Source: Myxococcales bacterium | GTDB taxonomy: Bacteria > Myxococcota > Myxococcia > Myxococcales > Myxococcaceae | NCBI GenBank assembly: GCA_003153055.1 | Contig: PMBV01000297.1 | Span: 1-20,036, forward strand | Direction of reading: 5' to 3' | Length of the DNA stretch: 20,036 bases | Shown here: one piece after another, positions 7,602 to 15,935 of the stretch | Layout of the letters: every line of letters begins with the position of its first letter | How positions within the stretch are numbered: position 1 is the stretch's first letter | Program-made: the position numbers and the translations under genes | The notes under the pieces: generated by a model | Told to the model about the DNA's origin: nothing | The model's input: only the letters and a program-made list of their open reading frames with translations | Databases searched by the model: none

Positions 7602-9667
7602 GCCAGGGCGAGCGCTCGCCGGTGAGCCTGCCGGTCGTCGTCGCGCAGGCGCTCATCGTGTCGGGCGCGGTGGGCCTCTTCCTCCTTCCCCTCGCCACGC
7701 CCGTGGGCCTCGTCGCGGGCGTCCTCGGCACGCTCGCGGCGTACCTGCTTGCCCACCGTCTGGCGGCCGAGGGCCTGCGCCTGGCGAGCGGCGTCGTGGG
7801 CGGCCTGCTCACGGTGGGCCTGGGGCAGCTCCTGGGGGCGTGGCTGCTCGACTGGGGGCCAGGGAGCCCGGCGGTGTCGCTCCCCCTCGCCGACGCGGTG
7901 AACCTGGCCCTCACCGCGCTGGGCGCCTTCTTCGTGGTTCGCCTCCTGTCGACTCGCCACCGGGTCTTCTCGGTGCTCGAGCTGGCGGTGGTGGTGGGGT
8001 CGGTGGCCCACGCCTTCGTGGAGCACCGCCACCAGCGCATTCACCAGCCCCGCGCCTTGAGCGACTGGGCGTGGTCGCGAGGACTCGACCCCGAGCTGTT
8101 GCTCGCCATCGCCGGAGTGGCGGCGGTGGCCGTGGCGGTGCTGCTGCTCCTTCGGGTGCGCCGGGCCCCGCGGCTGCTCGCCTTGCTGCTCCTGCTCCTC
8201 TTCGGTGGGCTGGCGGTCATCTTCCTGGCCGGGGCGCCACGGCTGAAGGGCGAGACCGAGAGCAACGACCTCGGGCTCACCAAATCGGAGAAAGAGAACA
8301 CCCAAGGCAAGGGCGGAGGCCGCTCCTCGAAGCCGCCCGATCCGGTGGCGGTGGCGGTGCTCCACGACGAGCTCCCCGACGCCGAGGTGCTGTACTTTCG
8401 CCAATCGGTTCGTTCCCGACTCCTCGGCGATCGCCTGGTCGAAGACACCTCGGGGCAGTTCGACGTCGACGTGCCCACGAAGTTTCCCGCCGGGGCGCCG
8501 GTGAAGGTCACCACGCCCCAGGCGACCTCGTTCCATCGGCGGCTCCACACCTCGATGTACCTCTTGGTGGATCACGCCCAGCTCTTCGGCCTGGGCTTCC
8601 CCAGCGAGCTCGACCCGCTCGAGAACCCCAACCCCCGGCGCTTCGTCGCGGCCTACGACGTCGACTCGCAGCTCTCCATTCGGCCCATCGAGCGGCTGCT
8701 GGGCCGCGAGGCGCTCCCGCCGTCGTGGTCCGAGGCCGAGCGCCGGCACTATCTCGAGCTGCCGGCCGACCCTCGGTACCTCGAGCTGTCGACTCGCCTG
8801 GTGCGAGAGGTCGATCCGCGCTTCGTCGGCGATGACGTGATGAAGGCCCTGACCATCAAGCGCTACCTCGAGAAGAAGGGGTTCTACAGCCTCGAGCAGA
8901 AGACGCTGGAGGGCGACGACCCCACTGCCCGCTTCCTCTTCGGAGATCTCAAAGGCTACTGCGTGCACTTCGCCCACGCGGCCGTGTTCCTCCTCCGCAG
9001 CCAGGGCATTCCCGCTCGGGTGGCCTTGGGCTACGGCGTGCAGACGAGCCATCGCGGCGCTGGCTCGGCGGTGCTCATCTACAGCAACGAGGCCCACGCC
9101 TGGCCCGAGCTGTACCTCGACGGCATCGGCTGGGTGACGTTCGACATCTACCCCGAGCGCTCCGACGAGCCTCCGGCCCGCCATGTGGATCAAGATCTCG
9201 AGACGGCCCTGGGCGAGCTCGCCCGCAAAGACGTCACCGGTGGCAAGGCGGCCAACCCGGCGAGCCGCCTCGTCATCCCTTGGGCGGCCATGGGCACTGG
9301 GCTGGTGGCGTTGGCCGTGCTCGCGCTCCTCGTCGCGTACGCCATCAAGCTCGGGCGACGCGTGCCCCGCGCCTCGCCGCGGCTCACCTACCGCTCGGTG
9401 CTCGATCGCCTGTCGGATCACGGCGGCTTCCGGCGCTTTGGTGAGAGTCGCGAGCGCCACGCCGAGCGGCTGGCCACCCTGGCTCCGAGCTTCCTGCCGT
9501 TGACCCGCGCGCACCTGCACCTGTCGCTGGGCGCCGACAGCCTCGAAGTTCGGGCCGAGCTCGTGCTCTTGGCTCAGGCCACCCGCCGTGAGCTCGCTCG
9601 AAACACGCCCTGGCCGGCCAAGGCCCGGGCCTTTCTCAACCCCATCGGCTGGTGGTTCACCCGATGA
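7595..9667 (+). CDS. Membrane-bound transglutaminase-like protease family protein (TgpA-like)
   Basis: A 690-residue protein. The N-terminal 225 residues are a multi-pass membrane region with about six or seven hydrophobic segments and an Arg/His-rich loop. A large extracytoplasmic part follows. The transglutaminase core has the expected Cys-His-Asp triad: Cys456 in GYCVHFAHAAVFLLRSQGIPARV, split as GYCVHF and ARVALGYG; His501 in SNEAHAWPE; and Asp517 in GWVTFDIYP. A final membrane segment (about 565-590) is followed by a short DUF4129-like cytoplasmic tail. The layout is that of TgpA-type proteins. Whether it cross-links, cleaves or transfers is unknown. GTG 7595 is the outer start; GTG 7598 would give the common 4-bp GTGA overlap with the DUF58 stop and is equally plausible. 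Confidence 0.9.
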   Translation: MVSQGERSPVSLPVVVAQALIVSGAVGLFLLPLATPVGLVAGVLGTLAAYLLAHRLAAEGLRLASGVVGGLLTVGLGQLLGAWLLDWGPGSPAVSLPLADAVNLALTALGAFFVVRLLSTRHRVFSVLELAVVVGSVAHAFVEHRHQRIHQPRALSDWAWSRGLDPELLLAIAGVAAVAVAVLLLLRVRRAPRLLALLLLLLFGGLAVIFLAGAPRLKGETESNDLGLTKSEKENTQGKGGGRSSKPPDPVAVAVLHDELPDAEVLYFRQSVRSRLLGDRLVEDTSGQFDVDVPTKFPAGAPVKVTTPQATSFHRRLHTSMYLLVDHAQLFGLGFPSELDPLENPNPRRFVAAYDVDSQLSIRPIERLLGREALPPSWSEAERRHYLELPADPRYLELSTRLVREVDPRFVGDDVMKALTIKRYLEKKGFYSLEQKTLEGDDPTARFLFGDLKGYCVHFAHAAVFLLRSQGIPARVALGYGVQTSHRGAGSAVLIYSNEAHAWPELYLDGIGWVTFDIYPERSDEPPARHVDQDLETALGELARKDVTGGKAANPASRLVIPWAAMGTGLVALAVLALLVAYAIKLGRRVPRASPRLTYRSVLDRLSDHGGFRRFGESRERHAERLATLAPSFLPLTRAHLHLSLGADSLEVRAELVLLAQATRRELARNTPWPAKARAFLNPIGWWFTR

Positions 9668-9680
9668 AACCCACCCCGCG

Positions 9681-9685
9681 AGGAG
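9681..9685 (+). promoter_or_regulatory. Ribosome binding site deciding the MoxR start
   Basis: AGGAG lies four bases upstream of ATG 9690, just after the transglutaminase stop. It rules out a longer open frame that would overlap the transglutaminase gene by 80 bp. Confidence 0.7.
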
Positions 9686-9689
9686 ACCC

Positions 9690-10685
9690 ATGAGCCCCCC
9701 CATCACCAGCCTCGACCACGTCCGCTCGGTGGCCAGCCTCATTCGCAGCCGCCTCAAGGAAGACGTGCTGGGGCGCGACGACATCATCGAGCTGGTGCTG
9801 GTGGCGCTGTTCGCCGATGGGCACGTGCTGCTCGAGGACTACCCGGGCTCGGGCAAGACGACGCTGGCCAAGGCGCTGGGCAACTCCATCGTCGACGACA
9901 TCGCCCACGACGACATCGCCGACTTTCGCCGAATTCAGTTCACCCCTGACCTGCTCCCCTCCGACGTCACGGGGGTGATGGTGTTCGACACGGTCACCAA
10001 CGGCTTCGCCTTTCGCCGCGGGCCGGTGTTCGCCTACGTCGTCCTGGTCGATGAGATCAACCGCACCTCGCCCAAGGTGCAGTCGGCGCTGCTCGAGGCC
10101 ATGGCCGAGAAGCAAGTCACCGTCGACAACGTCAGCCACAAGCTCGACGAGCTCTTCTTCGTTTTGGCCACTCAGAATCCGCTCGACTCGGTGGGCACCT
10201 ACCCGCTGCCGATGGCCCAACTCGATCGCTTCCTCTTCAAGCTCACCATGAAGCACATCGATCGCGCGTCGGAGCTCGAGGTGCTGCGAACCTGGGGCCA
10301 GCCGCGGGTCGAGCGTCAGCTCCCCAAGGTGAACCGGGGTGAAGTCGTGGAGGCCCGGCGCTTCCTCCGCGAGCGCGTGTCGGTGTCGGTGGCGGTGCAC
10401 GAGTGCCTCATCGACATCGCCCAGGCGCTGCGCGACGACAAGCGCACCCGGCAGGGCGTGTCCACCCGCAGCCTGGTGCAGGCCATTCCCGCGCTGCAGG
10501 TGCTCGCCGTGCTCCGGGGCCGTGACTACGTCTCGAGCGAAGACATCGAGTACCTCGCCGTGCCCCTCTTCGCGCACCGCCTCGAATTGACGCCGGGAGT
10601 GCCGGCCGACGCGCTCATTCGCGAGGCGCTGAAGAAGCCCATCGAGACGCTCTCGCGGGCCACGCTGCTGTTGGGGGGGGCATGA
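9690..10685 (+). CDS. MoxR family AAA+ ATPase
   Basis: A 331-residue protein, typical MoxR size. Walker A is PGSGKTT (52-58), Walker B is VVLVDEI (117-123) followed by NRTSPKVQSALLEAMAEKQV (the MoxR signature), sensor 1 is ATQNP (160-164), and the arginine-bearing PMAQLDRF lies near 175-181. The C-terminal third is the helical lid. MoxR proteins are chaperone-like ATPases that activate or assemble VWA-type partners; the natural partner here is the DUF58 protein two genes upstream. The stop overlaps the next gene's start (ATGA at 10682-10685). It has no membrane segment and is therefore cytoplasmic. Confidence 0.95.
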   Translation: MSPPITSLDHVRSVASLIRSRLKEDVLGRDDIIELVLVALFADGHVLLEDYPGSGKTTLAKALGNSIVDDIAHDDIADFRRIQFTPDLLPSDVTGVMVFDTVTNGFAFRRGPVFAYVVLVDEINRTSPKVQSALLEAMAEKQVTVDNVSHKLDELFFVLATQNPLDSVGTYPLPMAQLDRFLFKLTMKHIDRASELEVLRTWGQPRVERQLPKVNRGEVVEARRFLRERVSVSVAVHECLIDIAQALRDDKRTRQGVSTRSLVQAIPALQVLAVLRGRDYVSSEDIEYLAVPLFAHRLELTPGVPADALIREALKKPIETLSRATLLLGGA

Positions 10686-12553
10686 GGGCACGGGCCGCGC
10701 TCCTCGCCGCGCTCGTCCTCGCCTCGGCCTCCACGGCGGGCGAGCTCGAGGCGGGTATGACCGAGGCCGAGCGGGCCCTCCTCACCGAGGTCGACGCGAA
10801 CCACCTCATCAAGGCGAGGGACGCCGCCGAGAAGATCCTCGCCACGGACCCCAGTTCCTTCGCCGCCACCTGGGCGATGGCGCGGGTGCACCACGACGAA
10901 GAGGGGAACCACGCCCGGGCCCTCTACTTCGTGCAGCGGGCCCTCGAGCTGTTGGGCGACCGAGACCGCGAGTGGGGCAAGAAGCTGATGATCGAGGAGT
11001 ATTGGATCACCCTCGAGATGAACCGCAACGCCGAGGCCCTCCTCGTGCTCGACCGCCACGAGAAGCGCTTCGGTCCGCCCCAGCCCAGCCTGCGCATCTG
11101 GCCGCTGTTCAAGATTGGCCGGGGTGAGGAGGCCCAGGCCATCGCCAAGCGGCTGGCCATTTCCGACGACTGGGACGACCGCGCCCAGGGGTACAACGGC
11201 CTGCTCAGCATCGCCTTCGAGGAGCATGATCGCGACCTCGCGCATCGCTGGGCCTTGGAGGGCATTCAGGCGACCCAGGCGCTGAGCTGCACCATCTTGA
11301 GGAACGCCGGTGGCACCGCGTACACCCGCTTCCGCCTGGCCGAGTCAGAGGAGCTGGCCCTCAAGGCCACCAAGGCGAGAGACTGCGCCGACTCGGTCTA
11401 CAACCAACTGGCCGGGCTGTACCTGGTGATGGGCGAGCTGCAGAAGGCCCTGTCGGCGCTGGAGTCGTCCCGCACCCAGCCGGTGGAGAAGCGCTACCGC
11501 CCCCAGTTCGCCCTGGTGCGCCGCGGGGTGCTGGTCGATCTCCTGACGGTGCTGGGCAAGGGAGCCGAGGCCGGGCGCATCGCCGCCGAGGTGTACGCCC
11601 AGCCTGCCCGAACCGGCATGGTGAGCGGCTCGGCCAAGGTCGAGCGCCTGGCCCGCACGTTCCGCTACGCGCTGGCCCTCGACGGGCAGATTGCCCTGTT
11701 GCACGAGCAAGCGTCGTACGGGCCCAGGCTCACCGGCACCTTCTCGGTCATGGGCGAGCTGGTCGGGCTGATGGCCAAGCGCTGGGAGGTTCGGCGCGCC
11801 GTGCTCCAGCTGGTGGCGGAGGATGATCGCCTGGTGCTGCTCGCCCGGCCCAACATCGGCGAGGTCAACGACTGGGCGACCTGGCGCATCGGTGATCTCA
11901 TCGAGCTCCTCGGCTTCGGCGTGATGTCGTCGGCCGTGGCCCAGGCCCGGGTCGCCGACGCCGAGTATCCGGAGGCCAGCGCCTACCTCGACGCGCTGGC
12001 CGGGGAGATCGCCTTTCGCTCCAGAGACTGGGCCGAGGCCGATCGCCTCGCCAGCGCCGCCCTCGCGCGGCTCCCCAAAGAAGAGGCGCTCCTCCGCTAC
12101 CGGACTCAAGCGTGGCAGGCCGACGTGCTGACGCATCTGGGCCGCGCGGCCGAGGCCCAAGCCGCCTACCAAGAAGTGCTCCAGCGCTGGCCCACCGCCT
12201 TTCGGCTCCTGGAGCTCAGCCTACCCGTCACCCTGTCGACCGACGGGAGCGAGCTGTCTCAAGAGACCAGCGCCCGGCTCTCGCGATCGCTGCGCTTCGC
12301 GGTGGAGCCCAGCGCGCCCTTGCGACTCAGGGTCGACAGTCACGGTGGCACCTCGGAGATATGTCTCCTCGATGATCACGGCGGGCAGCTCGCCTGCGCA
12401 GGCGGGGAGGGGGCCTCCAAGGCCCTCGAGGCCTTCCACGCGGCCGCCTTCTCACCCAAGGTGTCGGTCACCGAGAGCGATCTCCGCAGCCTCGACGGGA
12501 GCCCCGTACGGGTAGGCGCCGATGAAGCGCTCAAGGGGGTGCTGGGGCCATGA
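10682..12553 (+). CDS. Exported TPR-like repeat protein of unknown function
   Basis: A 623-residue protein not assignable to a named family. The N-terminus MRARAALLAALVLASASTAG is a signal peptide with probable cleavage after ASTAG or AST, so the protein should be periplasmic or outer-membrane-facing. The rest is almost wholly helical, with TPR-like pairs: HLIKARDAAEKILATDPSS (about 38-56), HARALYFVQRALELLGD, LAHRWALEGIQATQAL, LQKALSALESSR, and WAEADRLASAALARLPKEEA followed by HLGRAAEAQAAYQEVLQRWP near residues 440-510. The last 110 residues look like a separate beta-rich domain. It overlaps its neighbours at both ends (ATGA 10682 and ATGA 12550), which ties it firmly into the MoxR operon. 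It may scaffold the transglutaminase on the periplasmic side. Confidence 0.82.
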   Translation: MRARAALLAALVLASASTAGELEAGMTEAERALLTEVDANHLIKARDAAEKILATDPSSFAATWAMARVHHDEEGNHARALYFVQRALELLGDRDREWGKKLMIEEYWITLEMNRNAEALLVLDRHEKRFGPPQPSLRIWPLFKIGRGEEAQAIAKRLAISDDWDDRAQGYNGLLSIAFEEHDRDLAHRWALEGIQATQALSCTILRNAGGTAYTRFRLAESEELALKATKARDCADSVYNQLAGLYLVMGELQKALSALESSRTQPVEKRYRPQFALVRRGVLVDLLTVLGKGAEAGRIAAEVYAQPARTGMVSGSAKVERLARTFRYALALDGQIALLHEQASYGPRLTGTFSVMGELVGLMAKRWEVRRAVLQLVAEDDRLVLLARPNIGEVNDWATWRIGDLIELLGFGVMSSAVAQARVADAEYPEASAYLDALAGEIAFRSRDWAEADRLASAALARLPKEEALLRYRTQAWQADVLTHLGRAAEAQAAYQEVLQRWPTAFRLLELSLPVTLSTDGSELSQETSARLSRSLRFAVEPSAPLRLRVDSHGGTSEICLLDDHGGQLACAGGEGASKALEAFHAAAFSPKVSVTESDLRSLDGSPVRVGADEALKGVLGP

Positions 12554-14349
12554 GGTGGGTGTTGCTGATGCTGCTGACGTGGGGAGCGCTCGCGAGCGCC
12601 GACGAGGTCGAGACGTGCGCCTCGCACCATGGGAAGTGGACCCACCGCGGAGGCAGCGAGGGCTGCCTGGTGAAGGGGCTCCCCGATGGCCCGTGGACGA
12701 CGTACCGGGCCGGTGGCCAGCTGGCCGAGGTCTCCACCTGGGCTCAGGGCAAGCGCGAGGGGCCCTCGGCGCGGTACCACGACAACTGCCAGGTGGCCGA
12801 GCGAGGGCGCTATGCGAATGGGCTGCGCGACGGGCCCTGGGTCTTCTTCAGCCCGGCCGGTCGGAAGCTGCGCGAGGGCGGGTACCTCAAGGGCCGCTTC
12901 GATGGGCCGTGGACCTTCTACGACTCCGAGTCGGGCCAGAAGCAGCTCGAGGGCCCCTTCGTGGCGGGGGACGCCCAGGGGAAATTCACCGAGTACTTCG
13001 TCACCGGGGTGAAGTGGCGGGAGCTCGAGATGAGCCGAGGCGAGCGCGTCGGCGCTGGGCCCCAGGCGTGCCGGGCGAAGGGTGGCCGGTGGGACGTCGA
13101 CTACCGCGCCCGCACCGAGGGGTGCTCGGTGGCAGAGCGAGAAGATGGCGCCTGGACCGGCTACGACGGCGCTGGGCGAGTCCGCTGGCGCGCCGAGTAC
13201 CGCGCGGGCGTGCTCAACGGCAGCTACGAAGATTTCCACCCCACCGGCGAGCTGATGAGACGCGGCACATACGCGGGGGGCATTCCCGACGGGACCCACG
13301 AGTTTCGTGGCCCCAAGGGCGAGCTCTACGGCACCTCGACCTTGACCGAGGGTACCGGCGAGTACCGCGCCTTCCACCCCAATGGCCGTCCGTCGGAGGC
13401 TGGGCACTACCTGGGCGGGTGCCCCGACGGCGAGTGGAAGACGTGGAACGAGGAGGGAGGCCTCATGCAGGCGGAGCACTACGCGGCCTGTGTGCGTGAA
13501 GGGCCCTACGTCGCCTCGTACAACAGCGGGCAGAAGCGGCTCGAGGGCCAGTACAGCCACGGCCAGCAGGTGGGCCGGTGGAGCGCCACGTACTTGAATG
13601 GCGACCCCGAGTGGGCCGGCGACTTCGACGCTGGGGTTCGCATCGGCGTCTGGTCGCTCTACCGCTGGGGCCGGCACCTCGACTCTCAGGGCCCGATGGT
13701 CGACGGCGTCGCCGACGGCGAGTGGACGACGTACCACCCGTCGGGCGAGCGAAAGGCAAAGGGGCGGTTCTCCAAGGGCCAGAGAGTCGGCGCGTGGCAG
13801 GAGTACTTCTCGACCGGTGAGCCCTGGCGGCAGGTGACGTACGTCGATGGGGCTGAGTCGAGCCCGAGGATCGACGCCTGCCGGCGCCTCCTGGGGAGCT
13901 GGGAGGCCGACGGCGAAAAGCGCACGCTGGGGTGTCTCGTCTGCCGGCCCCAGCCTGACGACAGCATTCTCCAGGTCGGGGTTGGGCTGTGGCGTTACTG
14001 GCACCCCAGCGGCGCCCTCGAGAAGGAGGGGGAGCTCGCCGAGGGGAAGCCCAACGGCGCCTGGCGCTTCTTCTATGACAACACCCAGCCCATGCTCGAG
14101 GGCACCTTCAGAAACGGCAAGGAGGACGGTCGCTGGGTGGGGGCGTACCGAGACGGGCGGCCTCGGTTCCGGGGGGCGTACCAGGCGGGCAAGCCCGAGG
14201 GTGAATGGCGGAGCTTCCTCCCCGACGGTGGCGTGCTGTCGGTGGGCCGGTACACCGGGGGCTCCAAGGTCGGCACCTGGCGCTACGAGGAGCACGGGAA
14301 GCTCGAGGAGGTCGACTACTCCCGGTTCGACGCGGGCCAGCTGGAGTGA
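12550..14349 (+). CDS. Exported MORN_2 (YwqK-like) repeat protein with three Cys-header modules
   Basis: A 599-residue protein. MRWVLLMLLTWGALASA is a signal peptide. The remainder consists of about twenty MORN_2-type units of roughly 22-25 residues (DGPW-x-x-(Y/F)-x-x-x-G-x-x-x-x-x-G-x-(Y/F)-x-x-G pattern), such as LPDGPWTTYRAGGQLAEVS and RDGPWVFFSPAGRKLREGGY. Three places carry a matching header C-x4-G-x-W-(x8 or x10)-GC: Cys23/Cys39, Cys174/Cys192 and Cys444/Cys462. The array is thus divided into three modules of unequal length. MORN_2 proteins are loosely labelled 'YwqK antitoxin', but a secreted protein of this size is more likely a structural or binding scaffold. The start overlaps the TPR gene stop. 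The gene ends 35 bp from the convergent pseudokinase gene. Confidence 0.87.
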   Translation: MRWVLLMLLTWGALASADEVETCASHHGKWTHRGGSEGCLVKGLPDGPWTTYRAGGQLAEVSTWAQGKREGPSARYHDNCQVAERGRYANGLRDGPWVFFSPAGRKLREGGYLKGRFDGPWTFYDSESGQKQLEGPFVAGDAQGKFTEYFVTGVKWRELEMSRGERVGAGPQACRAKGGRWDVDYRARTEGCSVAEREDGAWTGYDGAGRVRWRAEYRAGVLNGSYEDFHPTGELMRRGTYAGGIPDGTHEFRGPKGELYGTSTLTEGTGEYRAFHPNGRPSEAGHYLGGCPDGEWKTWNEEGGLMQAEHYAACVREGPYVASYNSGQKRLEGQYSHGQQVGRWSATYLNGDPEWAGDFDAGVRIGVWSLYRWGRHLDSQGPMVDGVADGEWTTYHPSGERKAKGRFSKGQRVGAWQEYFSTGEPWRQVTYVDGAESSPRIDACRRLLGSWEADGEKRTLGCLVCRPQPDDSILQVGVGLWRYWHPSGALEKEGELAEGKPNGAWRFFYDNTQPMLEGTFRNGKEDGRWVGAYRDGRPRFRGAYQAGKPEGEWRSFLPDGGVLSVGRYTGGSKVGTWRYEEHGKLEEVDYSRFDAGQLE

Positions 14350-14384
14350 GGGGGGCGCGCTGCGTGGCTGAATCCGCGGGGGCG

Positions 14385-15257
14385 TCAGCGGCGCATGGCC
14401 ACCACGAAGGCGAGCAAGCAGAAGGCGCAGATCGCGATCGTCCACACGTCGAAGTGAAGCGAAAACGAGGGGGCTTTGGTCGCGGCTCCTCCGCTCGCCT
14501 CGTCGTCGTCACCGCACTCGACGGAGGCCGAATTGGCGGGCACGGCGACGAAGGTGCGCTGGTGCCGCGTGACTGAGGGCTGGGGCTGCCTCGCCACGGC
14601 CGGGGTCTGCGCGGCCGACACCCAGCCGAGGATCGCCGCGCGCGAGGGCTCGAGCTCGAGGGCGTCGCAGACGTCGACGAGCCACGCCTCGACCACGCGG
14701 AGAGAATGTGGGCGACTCTTGGGGTCGCGATCCAGCATCCGCGAGAGCATCTCCTCGACGCTCTCGTCGACGGCGGGGTTGAGCCGGGAGGCCAGTGGGA
14801 CCTCGTGCAGCGGCGAGACTGCGAGCTGGGCGCGGGCCTGGCTCGGGGTGAGGCCAGTGAAGACCTGGTAGAGCACTCCACCCACCGCGGAGGTGTCGTC
14901 CGATGTGTCGGTGGAGTGGGCCGCGCTCGGGGCGGCGGTGATGCCGATGGCGCCGTCGGGTTTCAGCACGAAGTCAGCCGCGGTGAGGTGGCCAAAGGTG
15001 CGGCCCTGTTGGTGCGCGGCCGCGACTACGTCGATCACTTCGACGGCGATGGAGACCGCGAGGTCGAGCGGCAGCCGCTGTGAGGTGAGGTGGGAGGCCA
15101 AGGTATTCGGGGAGCCGACGGCGCGCTGAGCCTGGCGCCCAAATCGTCTGGACATGCCGAGGCCGAAAGCACCAGCCGCGCCAGGTACAAGTCGTCGGAT
15201 CGAGGGAGTTGCTCGTGCCATGGACTGCAACCTGCCGTTCACAGGTGGTGTAGGCAT
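14385..15257 (-). CDS. Tail-anchored half-length pseudokinase
   Basis: A 290-residue protein resembling only the C-lobe of a Hanks-type kinase. Residues 62-100 (LDLAVSIAVEVIDVVAAAHQQG, in two parts, then FGHLTAADFVLKPDG) align with the helix E/catalytic-loop region, but HRD is replaced by GHLTAAD-type sequence and the DFG site reads AIGITAAP. A recognisable helix F region (TSAVGGVLYQVFTGLTP) and the RD-x-x-x-RPHS end motif (177-185) remain. There is no glycine loop or VAxK segment: only about 60 unrelated residues precede. The C-terminus is a single hydrophobic segment (about 271-287) ending in RR, so the protein is tail-anchored with its pseudokinase domain in the cytoplasm. It starts 15 bp after the ECF sigma gene and is probably co-transcribed with it. 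ATG 15257 is used; ATG 15221 is a shorter alternative. Confidence 0.78.
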   Translation of the reverse strand: MPTPPVNGRLQSMARATPSIRRLVPGAAGAFGLGMSRRFGRQAQRAVGSPNTLASHLTSQRLPLDLAVSIAVEVIDVVAAAHQQGRTFGHLTAADFVLKPDGAIGITAAPSAAHSTDTSDDTSAVGGVLYQVFTGLTPSQARAQLAVSPLHEVPLASRLNPAVDESVEEMLSRMLDRDPKSRPHSLRVVEAWLVDVCDALELEPSRAAILGWVSAAQTPAVARQPQPSVTRHQRTFVAVPANSASVECGDDDEASGGAATKAPSFSLHFDVWTIAICAFCLLAFVVAMRR

Positions 15258-15272
15258 GCACCAGCTGGCTCT

Positions 15273-15842
15273 TCAGAAGGCCTCGAGGAGACGCCGCAGA
15301 CCGGCTCGCCCCCGAGACAGGCGGGACTTCACGGTTCCGATGGAGATTGCCTCGCTGGCGGCGATCTCCTCGTAGCTGTGGCCCTCGAGCTCGAACATCA
15401 CGACAGCCCGCCTGTAGGGGGGCGGCAGCAGGTCGATCGCCTGCCAGACCGAGTCTCTCGTTTGTGCCCGATCGAGCAGCTCCTCGGCGTCTGGCGAGCT
15501 GAGCTCCAGGTCACCGGTCACCAGCGCCAGGGCCTCGACCTGGTGCGCGCGCACCCGACGGAGTTTGCTGGCGTCCCGCACCGCGTTGCGAACCACCGCG
15601 AGCATCCACGTCGCAAACGAGGACCGCCCCCGAAACTGGGCGAGGCTTCGATGCGCGTTGAGCAGTGCGTCCTGTGCCGCGTCCTCCGCATCGGCCGCGG
15701 TCGTCCCCATCGCTCGTGCCAGAAGGTGGGCTCGTGTGAGCTGTCGGGCGAGGTGTGGAGACCTGCCGGGCCTCGTGGCATCCGGTGGCGAGGTTCGTGG
15801 TGGCCGCTTGGGCATTGGGTCGCTCAGTGTCGTGGCACCCAC
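15273..15842 (-). CDS. ECF-type RNA polymerase sigma factor
   Basis: A 189-residue sigma-70 family protein of the extracytoplasmic-function type. Region 2 spans about 48-93, with DAEDAAQDALLNAHRSLAQF and SSFATWMLAVVRNAVRD. Region 4 spans about 133-187, with LLPPPYRRAVVMFELEGHSY followed by EEIAASEAISIGTVKSRLSR, the helix-turn-helix. No region 3 is present. The N-terminus is a basic, Pro-rich tail of about 30 residues. GTG 15842 gives the longest form; ATG 15815 would remove nine residues; neither has a strong ribosome site. No classical zinc-binding anti-sigma factor follows; its downstream neighbour is a tail-anchored pseudokinase, which could substitute in that role. It diverges from the kinase genes across a 96-bp repeat-bearing region and may regulate them and itself. 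Confidence 0.9.
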   Translation of the reverse strand: MGATTLSDPMPKRPPRTSPPDATRPGRSPHLARQLTRAHLLARAMGTTAADAEDAAQDALLNAHRSLAQFRGRSSFATWMLAVVRNAVRDASKLRRVRAHQVEALALVTGDLELSSPDAEELLDRAQTRDSVWQAIDLLPPPYRRAVVMFELEGHSYEEIAASEAISIGTVKSRLSRGRAGLRRLLEAF

Positions 15843-15846
15843 GTTC

Positions 15847-15880
15847 GGGTCAAAGCCATCGTGCGTGGGTCAAATGACCC
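15847..15880. promoter_or_regulatory. Candidate operator: GGGTCAAA direct repeats and GGGTCA-AA-TGACCC inverted repeat
   Basis: Between the divergent sigma and kinase genes, GGGTCAAA occurs at 15847-15854 and again at 15867-15874, exactly 20 bp apart. The second copy is also the left half of a perfect 6-bp inverted repeat with a 2-bp spacer (15867-15880). Two turns of helix between copies fits binding of a regulator to one face of the DNA. The boxes lie directly upstream of GTG 15842 on the minus strand, and about 60-90 bp before ATG 15939 on the plus strand. The binding protein is unknown. Confidence 0.5.
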
Positions 15881-15926
15881 GATGGAGCCACGCCGGTCCT
15901 CTGGGCCCAACGGAAAGTTCAACTCC

Positions 15927-15935
15927 GGGGGGAAG
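15927..15935 (+). promoter_or_regulatory. Ribosome binding site deciding the kinase start
   Basis: GGGGGGAAG ends three bases before ATG 15939. It supports this start rather than the long upstream open frame, which runs antisense through the sigma gene. Confidence 0.6.

Noticed and set aside
7574..9787. A 737-codon open frame antisense to the transglutaminase gene
   Set aside because: Same GC-skew artefact; it lacks domains and is full of Arg/Gln/His/Glu low-complexity sequence, while the plus strand has a full Cys-His-Asp triad.
12376..14445. A 689-codon open frame antisense to the MORN_2 gene
   Set aside because: Its repetitiveness mirrors the MORN repeats of the sense strand; no start context or motif.
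4086..15910. A shared 13-base string CTCTGGGCCCAAC in the MITE (4086 area) and in the kinase leader (15898 area)
   Set aside because: A match of this length between two places in 20 kb of GC-rich DNA is expected by chance, and the flanks do not match.
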